A DNA stretch of 44,416 nucleotides from an uncultured Methylococcaceae bacterium (GCA_903859815.1 CAIOOA010000094.1:1-44416); one strand, 5' to 3'; positions 36,041 to 44,053 are shown, counted from the first letter of the stretch. Notes: generated from the sequence alone by a model not told the origin. Translations and numbers: made by a program.

Positions 36041-37030
36041 ATGAACACGATGACCGCGATCAAATTGCATGCCTTCGGTGAACCGGACTGTTTATGTCCA
36101 AGCCAGATGGACAGGCCACAACCCAGTATGGGGGAGGTGTTGATAAGGGTCGAAGCTGCCGGAGTGAATCGCCCCGATATCATGCAACGCAAGGGGCTAT
36201 ATCCTCCTCCCCCCGGCGCATCGGACATACTCGGCTTGGAAGTCGCCGGAACCGTGGCGGCAGTGGGAGAACAGGTTTCAAGCCCCCAGGTGGGCGATGA
36301 TGTTTGTGCCTTAGTCACCGGTGGAGGATATGCGGAATATTGCATTGCAGCCGCCCCGTTATGCTTGCCTATCCCTAGAGGCTTGAATTACATTCAAGCC
36401 GCCTCATTGCCCGAAACTTTCTTCACCGTATGGACGAATGTGTTCGAACGAGGAAAACTACAAGCACGGGACAGCATTCTAATCCATGGCGGCACTAGCG
36501 GCATCGGTGTAGCGGCTATACAATTGGCCCGCTGTTTTGGCAGCAAGGTGTTTGCCACCGCAGGCACTGAAGAAAAATGTCGTTTTTGCACAGACTTAGG
36601 TGCGCAGGCCATCAATTATCATGAACAAGATTTTGCCGCTTCCATCCTAGAACTGACCGATAATCGGGGGGTGGATGTCATTTTGGATATGGTCGGCGGA
36701 GATTATCTGCAACGCAATCTGTCCTGTCTGGCCATGGAGGGTAGGCTGGTGCAAATCGCCGTCATGAATGGCCCAAAAGCCAACATCAATTTGCCAACCA
36801 TCATGCTCAAACGCCTGACATTGACTGGTTCCACCTTGCGCCCTCGCAGTGTGGATGAAAAAGCCCGCATCGCACGGGCATTGTTGGCACAGGTCTGGCC
36901 TTTGCTAGAATCAGGCGAGATCAAGCCGATAGTCCACGCAGTTTTCAAACTTGAAAAGGCAGCCGACGCTCATTCCTTGATGGAAAGCGGCAGACATATT
37001 GGTAAAATAATCCTTACAACTGGATCTTAA
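36041..37030 (+). CDS. NAD(P)H-quinone oxidoreductase (zeta-crystallin/PIG3 family)
   Basis: The 329-residue medium-chain dehydrogenase-like protein lacks the structural zinc cysteines and carries AAGVNRPDIMQRKG and the nucleotide-binding HGGTSGIGVAAIQLA, with the conserved DMVGGDYLQRNL segment. PIG3-type enzymes reduce quinones using NADPH, but the exact substrate is not visible. The start is taken at ATG 36041, consistent with the promoter; ATG 36050 and GTG 36029 are alternatives. The Sel1 gene begins immediately after the stop codon, so the three plus-strand genes to 39504 probably form an operon. Confidence 0.9.
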   Translation: MNTMTAIKLHAFGEPDCLCPSQMDRPQPSMGEVLIRVEAAGVNRPDIMQRKGLYPPPPGASDILGLEVAGTVAAVGEQVSSPQVGDDVCALVTGGGYAEYCIAAAPLCLPIPRGLNYIQAASLPETFFTVWTNVFERGKLQARDSILIHGGTSGIGVAAIQLARCFGSKVFATAGTEEKCRFCTDLGAQAINYHEQDFAASILELTDNRGVDVILDMVGGDYLQRNLSCLAMEGRLVQIAVMNGPKANINLPTIMLKRLTLTGSTLRPRSVDEKARIARALLAQVWPLLESGEIKPIVHAVFKLEKAADAHSLMESGRHIGKIILTTGS

Positions 37031-37879
37031 GTGAACAATTTGCGGTATTTATTCTTCATCATTGCATTGCTGTCCCCGATTGCCGCAACAGCCGACTTTC
37101 ATCAAGGTCTGATTGCCCTGCTTAACCGGGATTATGAAACCGCGATGAAAATGTTCAAGCCCTTGGCGGACAAAGGCAATGCCGCCGCACAGGTAAATGT
37201 AGGCAATCTATACATGAAAGGCTTAGGGGTGGACTCAAATTACTCATTAGCCCGCCATTGGTATCTGAAAGCCGCCGAACAAGGAGAGCGCATGGCCCAA
37301 TCAAAATTGGGCATTATCTACTACTATGGATTGGGAGTGGAAAAAAATGCCCCGGAAGCGTTTAACTGGTTCCAAAAAGCCGCCGAACAGGGCGATAGCA
37401 GCGCCCAAACCACCCTAGCTTCGCTCTATGCATCCGGCGAAGGCGTGCTTATCAACAAGGCAATGGCATTTTACTGGTACACGATGGCAGAGGAACAAGG
37501 CAACAAAGAAGCTGCTAGGGGGCGCGAGAGTTTGGAAGAAGAACTGACTCCGGGCGATAGGGACGAAGCCTTGCGCTTAATGTCAGAAACCCGCAAGCTG
37601 AGGGCTGAAAAGGATGAAAAAGCCTTTGAGTCCGCCACGGCGGGGATTGGAAACCCAAGCCAACCCAGCCCCACTGAACCAAGCACCGGGTCCGAAGCCA
37701 AATCATCACACACCTTGGAGAAATCGAAGAAAAAGACCGTCCACCCATCAAAAACCGACTTGCCGGGCAAACCTTCTGCACCCAAAGACGGCCCGGCGGT
37801 AAAGCCAGAAAAGGCAAAGGCACTACAAAGTCCAAAAGCCATGACAAAAACTCAATCTCCAACCAAACCATTGCCATGA
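37031..37879 (+). CDS. Secreted Sel1-repeat protein
   Basis: The 282-residue protein has a signal peptide (MNNLRYLFFIIALLSPIAAT) and three Sel1-type repeats at about 38-155 (LADKGNAAAQVNVGNLYMKG, then AAEQGERMAQSKLGIIYYYG, then AAEQGDSSAQTTLASLYASG). A long Lys/Pro/Ser-rich tail follows (about 190-282), likely disordered. Sel1 repeats mediate protein-protein contacts, often in envelope assembly. The start is GTG, directly after the oxidoreductase stop. The stop overlaps the L,D-transpeptidase ATG (ATGA), so a role with that enzyme at the cell wall is a fair inference. Confidence 0.85.
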   Translation: MNNLRYLFFIIALLSPIAATADFHQGLIALLNRDYETAMKMFKPLADKGNAAAQVNVGNLYMKGLGVDSNYSLARHWYLKAAEQGERMAQSKLGIIYYYGLGVEKNAPEAFNWFQKAAEQGDSSAQTTLASLYASGEGVLINKAMAFYWYTMAEEQGNKEAARGRESLEEELTPGDRDEALRLMSETRKLRAEKDEKAFESATAGIGNPSQPSPTEPSTGSEAKSSHTLEKSKKKTVHPSKTDLPGKPSAPKDGPAVKPEKAKALQSPKAMTKTQSPTKPLP

Positions 37880-39504
37880 TCCAAATTTTTCTGACTTCAC
37901 TGGGCAGACTGACTGTCGGCTTTCTGCTCGTCGGCTTCTTATCCAGTTGCGCCCAAATCTATCACCCTAATCAATATGATTCATACACCCCGCTTGAATC
38001 TTGGGAAGTCCCCCAACCGGACGAGACCGAATCCGAACAAACCAAGGCAATCGTCACCGATAATCTGGAAAAACATAATTTCCAATTTAACGGCAAGGAT
38101 AGTTTAATCGGAAAGTTGGCTACCGTGAAACTGCGCGAAGGCGACACTTTGCTGGACATCGCCCGTCATTTTGGCCTTGGTTATCAACATATCGTCGAAG
38201 CCAACCCTGGAGTCGATATCTGGGTTCCGCAAGAGGGAGCCCGCGTGATCCTGCCTTTACAGTTTGTCATGCCTGAAGCCAAGCATGAAGGTGTGGTCAT
38301 CAACCTTGCAACCATGCGTTTGTTCTACTTCAAACCCGGCAAGGAATCCGCTCTGTCCACCTGGCCCGTGGGCATTGGACGCGAAGGCCGCTCCACACCA
38401 TTGGGGGCCATGGCTGTGGAACGCAAGATGCAGCATCCGACCTGGTATGTACCGGAATCCATCCGCAGAACCCATGCGGAACAAGGCGACCCCTTGCCTT
38501 CGATTGTGCCTCCCGGCCCTGACAACCCCTTGGGCGACTTTGCGCTCTATCTGAGCAAGGCGAGTTATCTCATCCATGGCACTAACAAACCCTTCAGCAT
38601 TGGCTTACGCGCCAGCAATGGCTGCATACGCCTATATCCCGAGGATATCGAGCTTGCCTTCAAAGCGATACCCGCCAAAACCCCGGTGCAAATCGTCAAC
38701 CAGCCTTATGTGTTGGGCTGGCTCAATGGCGAGCTTTACTTGGAAGCCCATGATCCCTATGAAGAGGTTGATGCGGATGCTGAAAAGAAAGGCATCAAGG
38801 GTAAAATTCAAGCCATCGAAAAACAATCCCAACACAAAATTGATTGGCCTAAAGTTGAAGAAATATTGAAACAACAGCGGGGAATCCCAATCCCTATCTT
38901 CGTCAACACCCCGTCGGTTAAAGAGATGATCGCTTCTGCCACTGTGCTGGAACGCCCAACTCAACTGTTAGGCCAACCCCCAAAGGCAGAACAAGGCAAA
39001 GCGGGCTGGTTTATCCGTACCGAACAAACCGGGGATGAGTATCGGGCGAAGAAACTGGTTGCCCAATTGAATCATCTAGGGCCCAGAATTCCCGCCTACA
39101 CCGTCGGGCAAAAAAATCAGTATCAAGTCGTCGGCGGGCCTTTCACGCAAGAGCAAGCCGCCCGCAGAGCACAGAATGCGCTGCTGGAAGATTTCAGCAC
39201 AAAAAGTGAAATCATCCAACCCGACAAGGACTATGTCCCACCTAAACCAGCCGTCACCACCGTGGCAAAAAACACCGACAAACCCTTACCTGCCAAGCCG
39301 GCTAAACCCGTTTCGGCTCAACCCACCACTGCCGAACAGGCAAAAACCACAAAGCCTGAAACCAATAAACCTGAGGTCATAAAACCCGTCAAAGCCGAAC
39401 CTACGCCATTGGATTGGATCGAGCAAGAAAAAGCCAAGAATCCAGTCAAGCCTGTGGAAAAGAAACCCAAGACGTTTATCTTGAAATTGCCGAGTCCGTT
39501 TTAG
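37876..39504 (+). CDS. L,D-transpeptidase lipoprotein with LysM and SPOR domains
   Basis: The 542-residue envelope enzyme starts with a lipoprotein signal whose lipobox ends at C25 (LVGFLSSC). A LysM domain spans about 81-127 (LREGDTLLDIARHFGLG...). The YkuD catalytic domain follows at about 138-275, with H234 in IHGTNKP and the nucleophile C250 in ASNGCIRLYPED. A SPOR-like domain lies near 376-440 (GWFIRTEQTGDEYRAKKLVA), then a Pro/Lys-rich tail. YkuD enzymes make 3-3 cross-links or attach lipoproteins to peptidoglycan. The SPOR domain suggests recruitment to septal denuded glycan, an inference from the domain. Confidence 0.92.
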   Translation: MIQIFLTSLGRLTVGFLLVGFLSSCAQIYHPNQYDSYTPLESWEVPQPDETESEQTKAIVTDNLEKHNFQFNGKDSLIGKLATVKLREGDTLLDIARHFGLGYQHIVEANPGVDIWVPQEGARVILPLQFVMPEAKHEGVVINLATMRLFYFKPGKESALSTWPVGIGREGRSTPLGAMAVERKMQHPTWYVPESIRRTHAEQGDPLPSIVPPGPDNPLGDFALYLSKASYLIHGTNKPFSIGLRASNGCIRLYPEDIELAFKAIPAKTPVQIVNQPYVLGWLNGELYLEAHDPYEEVDADAEKKGIKGKIQAIEKQSQHKIDWPKVEEILKQQRGIPIPIFVNTPSVKEMIASATVLERPTQLLGQPPKAEQGKAGWFIRTEQTGDEYRAKKLVAQLNHLGPRIPAYTVGQKNQYQVVGGPFTQEQAARRAQNALLEDFSTKSEIIQPDKDYVPPKPAVTTVAKNTDKPLPAKPAKPVSAQPTTAEQAKTTKPETNKPEVIKPVKAEPTPLDWIEQEKAKNPVKPVEKKPKTFILKLPSPF

Positions 39505-39507
39505 GCA

Positions 39508-39867
39508 TTAATTATTACGCCGCCATTGCATCATAAAGTACTTATCCATTTCTATGGCTAATAAGGGATTTTCTGGACAGTGAGCCAAATCAAAAACTCT
39601 TTTCGCGTGGGTCTCGATGAGATACCTAGGCTTTGGTTCACTGCCATTAAGTTAAGGATTTCCCGTTTGCCAGAGTTGGAGTGCAAGATTTATCTTGCAC
39701 GTATTTTCAAGAGTTAGCGCCCTTTGCAAGATAAATCTTGCACTCCAGTTTTGGCTTAACTTAATGGTAGTAAGGCTTAGGTTTCGATCCCCGTCGTCAT
39801 ATCCGACATTGAAGTTTTGGGCAATGCTATCACCTGCCTTATAATCAATGAACAAAATGAAGCCCAT
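39508..39867 (-). pseudogene. Small ORF split by a MITE-like element
   Basis: The 5' part begins at ATG 39867 (MGFILFIDYKAGDSIAQNFN), preceded by an in-frame TAA, and reads 32 codons to 39772. The 3' part reads from 39639 to a TAA at 39508-39510 (HAKRVFDLAHCPENPLLAIE, ending MMQWRRNN). Removal of exactly 39640-39771 joins the two in frame to a 75-residue protein. As it stands, the frame stops inside the element at 39652-39654. No family is recognised. The ORF is convergent with the L,D-transpeptidase gene, the two stops being 3 bp apart. Confidence 0.55.
39640..39771. mobile_element. 132-bp MITE-like element
   Basis: The element has near-perfect terminal inverted repeats ACTRCCATTAAGTTAAG (39640-39656 and 39771-39755, one difference). 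An inner pair of 22-bp perfect inverted repeats (39679-39700 region and its complement at 39724-39745) is centred on TGCAAGATTTATCTTGCA, itself nearly palindromic. It has no coding capacity. A target duplication could not be identified with certainty. It interrupts a small minus-strand ORF. The mobilising transposase is not in the window. Confidence 0.7.
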
Positions 39868-39890
39868 AGATTTTTACTCAGACAAAATAG

Positions 39891-40199
39891 ATGATTACCC
39901 GAATTTTTCGAGTCCGAGTCCCAACCCCGTTACATAGTGAATTTGAGTTAAAGTTCGCTTCGATTTCTGTGGATGCGGTTAAATCGCAGCCTGGTTTAAT
40001 TTCAGTGTCGATTGGGCGACCTACCCAATGGACACCCGAAGAATACGCTATGATGACGACTTGGGAAAACGAGCAGAGCCTTTGTGAGTTTGCAGGAGAC
40101 AATTGGAATCAGGCTGTAATTCCATTAGGCATGGAAAAATTTGTGTCCGAATGTTGGATTCATCATTATGAAAACTATGACATTGGCGAGAAAAACTGA
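39891..40199 (+). CDS. ABM-domain (antibiotic biosynthesis monooxygenase-like) protein
   Basis: The 102-residue protein has the dimeric ferredoxin-like ABM fold pattern: MITRIFRVRVPTPLHSEFEL as the first strand and helix, SVDAVKSQPGLISVSIGRPT, then YAMMTTWENEQSLCEFAGDN, with the Trp and Trp-Glu of ABM proteins. Such proteins act as small cofactor-less monooxygenases or heme-degrading enzymes; the role here is not determined. No strong Shine-Dalgarno is seen. It lies between the split ORF and lpxB, 42 bp before the latter. Confidence 0.75.
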   Translation: MITRIFRVRVPTPLHSEFELKFASISVDAVKSQPGLISVSIGRPTQWTPEEYAMMTTWENEQSLCEFAGDNWNQAVIPLGMEKFVSECWIHHYENYDIGEKN

Positions 40200-40241
40200 T
40201 CATGTTGGAAACCTTGACTGCCTGATTATTCGACTTAGCTC

Positions 40242-41402
40242 ATGACGACTACAACCAAAGCCCCTCTTGTTTTGCTCTCCGCTGGTGAAGCCTCTGGCGA
40301 CCAACATGCTGCCAGCCTTTATCTCGAATTGAAAAAGCTGATGCCGAATGTAAAGGCCATTGGCATGGGCGGGGCAAAAATGCGAGAAGTTGGTGTGGAC
40401 ATTCGCTACGACTCCACATCCATTGCCGTCATAGGTGTGGTGGAGGTCATCAAGCATTATGGTGAAATTCGCCGAGCCTTGAACTTGATGAAAACCATCG
40501 TCAAACAGGAAAAACCAGATTTATTGATCTGCGTGGATTATAAGGAATTCAATTTCCAACTGGCACGTGCCGCCAAAGTGACCGGTGTCAAGGTGCTGTT
40601 CTATGTCAGTCCTCAGGTATGGGCATGGCGACCGGGGCGGGTGAAAAAATATGGCGAGGCGGTGGATCATATGGCTGTCATCTTCCCTTTTGAGGTTTCC
40701 TTCTACGAGGCTCATCATATTCCTGTCACCTATGTCGGCCATCCTTTGGCTGGCAAAGTTGTCCCATCCATTTCCAAAGCGGAAGCCTTGCACGAATTCG
40801 GATTAGAGGGGGAAGGACCCGTCATCGGCTTATTGCCCGGTAGCCGAGCCAATGAAATCAAACGACTCCTGCCAGTCATTCTAGAAACGGTTGAACGTTT
40901 GGCAAGCCATTTCCCTAATGCCCGCTTTGTCCTTAATCAAGCGAGCTCGGTCACTGACACGGTGCTGGAACCGTATAGGGCCAATTGCAAGGTGGCGATT
41001 AAGACCATAAAAGGGAGAAATTATGATGTGTTACAGTGTTGCGATGCGGTGATTACCGTTTCGGGGACGGCGACACTGGAAGTGGCGCTGGCGGGTGTGC
41101 CGATGGCGATCATTTACAAACTAACCCCCATCACTTATTGGTTGGGGCGCTTGCTCATCAACATCAAATTCATCGGACTACCCAATATTTTGGCTGGCAA
41201 AGGCATTGTTCGGGAATACATTCAACACGAAGCCAATGCCGATAATATTGCAGCGGAAATTGTCAAAATCATAGAAGACAAAGACTATGCCAGACAAATC
41301 TGTGAAGAGTTGCAAACCGTCAAAGCCTTGCTTGGGGAAGGTGGCGGGTCTGTCAAATTGGCGCTCTTGGCAAAACAAATGCTAAGCGATTGCATAACTT
41401 GA
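40242..41402 (+). CDS. lpxB: Lipid-A-disaccharide synthase
   Basis: The 386-residue peripheral membrane glycosyltransferase (family GT19) condenses UDP-diacylglucosamine with lipid X. The opening LLSAGEASGDQHAASLYLEL, the FYVSPQVWAWRPGRVKK segment, the YVGHPLAG site and GLLPGSRANEIKRLLP are family hallmarks, and AVITVSGTATLEVALAGVPM lies near the C-terminus. Length is standard. lpxA and fabZ, its usual neighbours, are not adjacent, so the gene is isolated here. It is followed by the DnaA-box region. Confidence 0.97.
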   Translation: MTTTTKAPLVLLSAGEASGDQHAASLYLELKKLMPNVKAIGMGGAKMREVGVDIRYDSTSIAVIGVVEVIKHYGEIRRALNLMKTIVKQEKPDLLICVDYKEFNFQLARAAKVTGVKVLFYVSPQVWAWRPGRVKKYGEAVDHMAVIFPFEVSFYEAHHIPVTYVGHPLAGKVVPSISKAEALHEFGLEGEGPVIGLLPGSRANEIKRLLPVILETVERLASHFPNARFVLNQASSVTDTVLEPYRANCKVAIKTIKGRNYDVLQCCDAVITVSGTATLEVALAGVPMAIIYKLTPITYWLGRLLINIKFIGLPNILAGKGIVREYIQHEANADNIAAEIVKIIEDKDYARQICEELQTVKALLGEGGGSVKLALLAKQMLSDCIT

Positions 41403-41441
41403 CCGGGCATTATTGAGCGACGATTTCAAGCTTACAGAAAG

Positions 41442-41687
41442 TTATCCACTGTCAACCCCTTGACATGGAAAAAGCTTCAGGCAACATTAAAAAACTGTGA
41501 CAAGACAGTGACTTATCATTTATAAAATAAAATAATGCATAAAAATCAATAACATGATAAATTTTTAAGTTAATGGCTTAGGTATTGGTCATTATTTGCC
41601 AATCCTTCAAACCGGTAGCCAGAATGCTGGTTCTGAGACTAAATCCACATAGTTATCCACAGCTTTTTCCACTAACTCTGTGGATGA
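41442..41687. other. Candidate replication origin or other DnaA-binding locus
   Basis: Perfect DnaA box TTATCCACA at 41653-41661. Near-matches are TTATCCACT (41442), TTTTCCACT (41665) and, on the other strand, TGTGGATGA (41679, reverse TCATCCACA). AAATCCACA (41641) is weaker. The boxes at 41641, 41653 and 41665 are spaced exactly 12 bp. An AT-rich stretch (about 41511-41577, TATAAAATAAAATAATGCAT and onward) lies between the first box and the cluster, as in a DNA unwinding element. It is flanked by lpxB and the cytochrome gene, not by dnaA or mnmG, so a titration site of datA type is an alternative. A TGTCAA-CCCC-TTGACA palindrome lies at 41450-41465. Confidence 0.5.
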
Positions 41688-41735
41688 ATGGCAAGATGGA
41701 ATTTACCAGAACGGCATAAAAGGACTAAAATTGAC

Positions 41736-42107
41736 ATGAAAAAAATAGAATGGAAATTCAGCATGAATTTGAACTTGAAGCTTGCATTAATTGTGGTTGG
41801 ACTATTGTCACTTTGGGGTTGCTCCACGACAAAACCGGTAGACCAAAAGCCAGATTTTGGGAAGGGCAACAAAATTTTCAACGGCTATTGTGCGGAATGT
41901 CATTTGAACGCTGACAATGAAGCGCCGCAATTGGACGAGTCCGACGATTGGGACGTGCGGAAGCCGCAGTGGGGAGCGGTTTGGAAAGATCATGTCAAGA
42001 GCGGTTTCTTGTCAATGCCAGCCAAAGGGGGGCACTCCGAATTGACCGAGCAGGATATAAACGATGCCTTATATTTTATGGAAGTGAAAATCCGCTCTTT
42101 GCCTTGA
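41736..42107 (+). CDS. Small c-type cytochrome lipoprotein
   Basis: The 123-residue protein has a lipoprotein signal (MNLNLKLALIVVGLLSLWGC, lipobox LSLWGC) and one heme-binding CxxCH motif, NGYCAECHLNADNEAP. The axial Met is probably in SGFLSMPAKGG. It resembles small cytochrome c5-like electron carriers. The start is taken at ATG 41736, which has AGGAC about 10 bases upstream; ATG 41763 also gives the signal peptide, and the frame is open to 41688. The cytochrome would be anchored in the periplasm. No partner gene is adjacent. Confidence 0.85.
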   Translation: MKKIEWKFSMNLNLKLALIVVGLLSLWGCSTTKPVDQKPDFGKGNKIFNGYCAECHLNADNEAPQLDESDDWDVRKPQWGAVWKDHVKSGFLSMPAKGGHSELTEQDINDALYFMEVKIRSLP

Positions 42108-42210
42108 TGGGGGAAAGGCGGCAATGACCCCTTTCAGCGCGCCTTAGGTTACGCATTAAAGCAGATGGATGCTTTGGGTTATGACAGCAATTCTCATTAT
42201 GGCTAAAACG

Positions 42211-42351
42211 CCGTCATTCCGGCATGGACTGCCGGAATCCAGTGCCATGGACGGTAACTTGTCGGTGCATAAGTGTTTGATTAAACATGACTGGCAAATC
42301 CTAGTTTCACGTCCATGTGACTGGATTCCTGCTTCCCGGCAGGAATGACGG
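42211..42351. repeat. 141-bp palindromic intergenic repeat
   Basis: The two ends (CCGTCATTCC and GGAATGACGG) are perfect inverted repeats, and the arms GGAATCCAGTGCCATGGACG and CGTCCATGTGACTGGATTCC pair with few mismatches around an AT-rich centre. Each arm also contains a small CCGGC-type hairpin. Repeats of this CGTCATTCCGGC type are widespread between genes in proteobacteria. It has no coding capacity. The rest of 42108-42476 holds nothing recognised. Confidence 0.75.
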
Positions 42352-42476
42352 GTTATACATCAACGCTTTGCCTCATAATGAGAATTGCTGGGGTTATGAG
42401 CTTTGTCTAGCAATGCAAAGCCTGACAGTGCTAAAATGCCCTTACGATATAGAAGCTTCATGCGTTGAACATTATT

Positions 42477-42553
42477 GCCCCGGTAGCTCAGTAGGATAGA
42501 GCATCCCCCTCCTAAGGGGAAGGTCACACGTTCGAATCGTGTTCGGGGCACCA
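42477..42553 (+). tRNA. tRNA-Arg (anticodon CCT)
   Basis: The 77-base cloverleaf includes encoded CCA. The acceptor stem is GCCCCGG/TCGGGGC with one G-T pair. The D arm is GCTCAGTAGGATAGAGC. The anticodon stem TCCCC/GGGGA closes a CTCCTAA loop, anticodon CCT, reading AGG. The T arm is ACACG-TTCGAAT-CGTGT. Confidence 0.97.
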
Positions 42554-42559
42554 CATATC

Positions 42560-42593
42560 AAAGCCTTACGGCATTTTAACTGTAAGGCTTTTT
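42560..42593 (+). terminator. Intrinsic terminator after tRNA-Arg
   Basis: AAAGCCTTAC (42560-42569) and GTAAGGCTTT (42582-42591) pair perfectly around a 12-base loop and run into TTTTT. It begins 7 bases after the tRNA CCA end. Confidence 0.85.
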
Positions 42594-42627
42594 AATTGGC
42601 GCTACGCTGGTACTTCATTACCAAATC

Positions 42628-42732
42628 ATGCATAGCGAAGCCCGCACACGAATAAACCGCATCAACCAACAACTGGCTAAAGCTGGCTGGCCGGTTTCTT
42701 CGCGCCAAGTCACATGGTCTTCTCGCTGTTAA
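42628..42732 (+). pseudogene. Fragment resembling the start of a type I restriction R subunit
   Basis: A 34-codon frame begins with ATG 42628 and SEARTRINRINQQLAKAGW, which resembles the N-terminus of HsdR/DEAD-box restriction subunits. It ends at a TAA inside the left inverted-repeat arm (42713 onward), so it appears cut off by that block. There is no other coding in 42554-42870. The family call rests on a short stretch only. Confidence 0.3.
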
Positions 42733-42939
42733 TGAGAAGCCATTTTGCAATGTTTTAGGCGGGGGGAGTGTTTGGAAAGATGGGCTAGGATTGAATCATT
42801 CCGGGGCTACTGGGTGAACTAGAATAATCGGCGGCTGGGCAAAGTCTGCCTTGCGTTACGAAAGCATTGTCTAAAACAACGATTCCAGCCGATAGGTGGG
42901 CATTATCCCGCCTGCCAGCGTCGCCCCCGACACGCCGCC
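42713..42939. repeat. Left arm of a ~225-bp inverted repeat flanking the HAD gene
   Basis: The arm pairs with 43831-44053 in inverted orientation, with a perfect 45-base block (42864-42908 against 43905-43861) and high identity elsewhere by eye. It contains the last ~23 codons of the HAD gene and its downstream region, ending in a small hairpin (CTTCTC...GAGAAG, 42719-42739). Confidence 0.85.
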
Positions 42940-43701
42940 AACCACCAAGGCCGAATCCAAGCCCGCCCCTGCCGCGCCACGGATGTCCGTTTCCACCTGA
43001 TCCCCAATCATCACTACATTATTAGTACCCAAGCGGCGGACTGCCTCAACAAAGAGGCTAGGCTCCGGTTTCCCAAGGCGCACGAAGGCCACATCCTCGC
43101 GGTCAGGAAAGCGTTGCCTGAGCGCGGTTTCGATCATCAGGGCCACCATGCCGGAGGTGATGCCGAAACCCGAGGATTTTGGGTAGATCAGGTCTGGGTT
43201 GGGCAGGATCAGGGGGACGGTTTCGCCCCTGTCCAGCTTCGCAATCAGTCGGCTCAGCACCGCGTCCACCCCGTCCAAGAAAGGGAAGCCCACTTGGTCG
43301 CCAATCAGCACCAAGTCAAAGTCCTCGAAAGGGGATGCCGGTCGCGCTCCGGCGTCTTCGGCATAAATGAAGCTGTCTTCTGGCCCCAGCACGGCGCAGC
43401 GCAGCCCTTGGTAGCCCTTGGCTTCAAAATACGGCTTGATCAGCAAACCAGCGGTGAGGATGCGTTCGGGGGCCAGGTCGAGTCCAAATGCCCTGTAACG
43501 GATAGCGGCATTTTCTGGCAGATGCCCCGCCGTGTTGGACACCAGATAATAGGGTTTGCCCAGCCGGTTTAGCTTGGAAATGAGTTCCGCCGCCCCGGGC
43601 AATGCGCCTTCCTTGTTCACCAGCACACCATAGGCATCCAGCAGCAGTGCGTCGTAGCGGGCGATGAGTTCGTCGGTGGTAACGGCAGGGATTGTATTCA
43701 T
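42871..43701 (-). CDS. HAD-superfamily IIA hydrolase
   Basis: The 276-residue protein has HAD motif I at LLLDAYGVLVN, where the usual second Asp (DxD) is Tyr, as the DxWG/DxYG variants of the TIGR01459-like group show. The cap-II type layout includes motif II YYLVSNTAG, motif III Lys in LGKPEPSLF and motif IV GDQVETDIRGAAGAG. Substrates of this group are poorly known. The start is ATG 43701; the frame is open up to 43902 but that extension is low-complexity and has no support. A TATAAT lies only about 11 bases upstream (43712-43717). The gene's last codons are duplicated in the right inverted-repeat arm. Confidence 0.88.
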   Translation of the reverse strand: MNTIPAVTTDELIARYDALLLDAYGVLVNKEGALPGAAELISKLNRLGKPYYLVSNTAGHLPENAAIRYRAFGLDLAPERILTAGLLIKPYFEAKGYQGLRCAVLGPEDSFIYAEDAGARPASPFEDFDLVLIGDQVGFPFLDGVDAVLSRLIAKLDRGETVPLILPNPDLIYPKSSGFGITSGMVALMIETALRQRFPDREDVAFVRLGKPEPSLFVEAVRRLGTNNVVMIGDQVETDIRGAAGAGLDSALVVGGVSGATLAGGIMPTYRLESLF

Positions 43702-43711
43702 GGATTGGCGC

Positions 43712-43717
43712 ATTATA
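43712..43717 (-). promoter_or_regulatory. -10 box very close to the HAD start codon
   Basis: Perfect TATAAT on the minus strand, with a weak -35 (TTTAAC, 43740-43735) 17 bases upstream. Transcription would start about 4 bases before ATG 43701, giving a nearly leaderless message. Confidence 0.4.
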
Positions 43718-43830
43718 CACGTTAGGCAAGCCCAGTTAAATTTGCAAGGCCGATTGAAATATTTGCCCTGATTGCCCCCCCTCACTTGAGGGCAAGGTTT
43801 CGGCCTTGTGCTGCACTTTGTACCCCGAAT

Positions 43831-44053
43831 GCGGCGTATCGGGGGCGACGTTGGCAGGCCGGATAATGCCCACCTATCGGCTGGAATCGTTGTTTTAGAC
43901 AATGCCTTCGTGACGGCAGGCTGGCTTTGACCCGCCGCCGATTTTTCTGATTCACCCGGCAGACTCGGAATGATTCCATCCTAGCCCATCTTTCCAAACA
44001 CTCCCCCGCCTAAAAGTGGACAATGGCTTCTCACTTTCAGTGAGAAGACCATG
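43831..44053. repeat. Right arm of the inverted repeat, with a copy of the HAD 3' end
   Basis: On the plus strand the arm reads GVSGATLAGRIMPTYRLESL-F-stop, identical to the HAD C-terminus except Gly to Arg. Upstream of this, similarity to the HAD gene fades (SALCCTLYPEC against SALVVG) but the frame stays open. The outer end again carries the CTTCTCAC/GTGAGAAG hairpin. The region from 43702 to 44337 otherwise has no supported gene; a 66-codon frame at 44051-44251 (opening MLPRLLIIYCGKVQKQMDAL) is not convincing. Confidence 0.85.

Noticed and set aside
42360-42554. Minus-strand ORF beginning MVPRTRFERVTFPLGG
   Set aside because: It is the well-known spurious reading antisense to a tRNA-Arg gene.
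43702-43902. N-terminal extension of the HAD hydrolase
   Set aside because: The added 67 residues have no domain pattern, cross the TATAAT box and begin in a repeat-rich region; ATG 43701 matches family starts.
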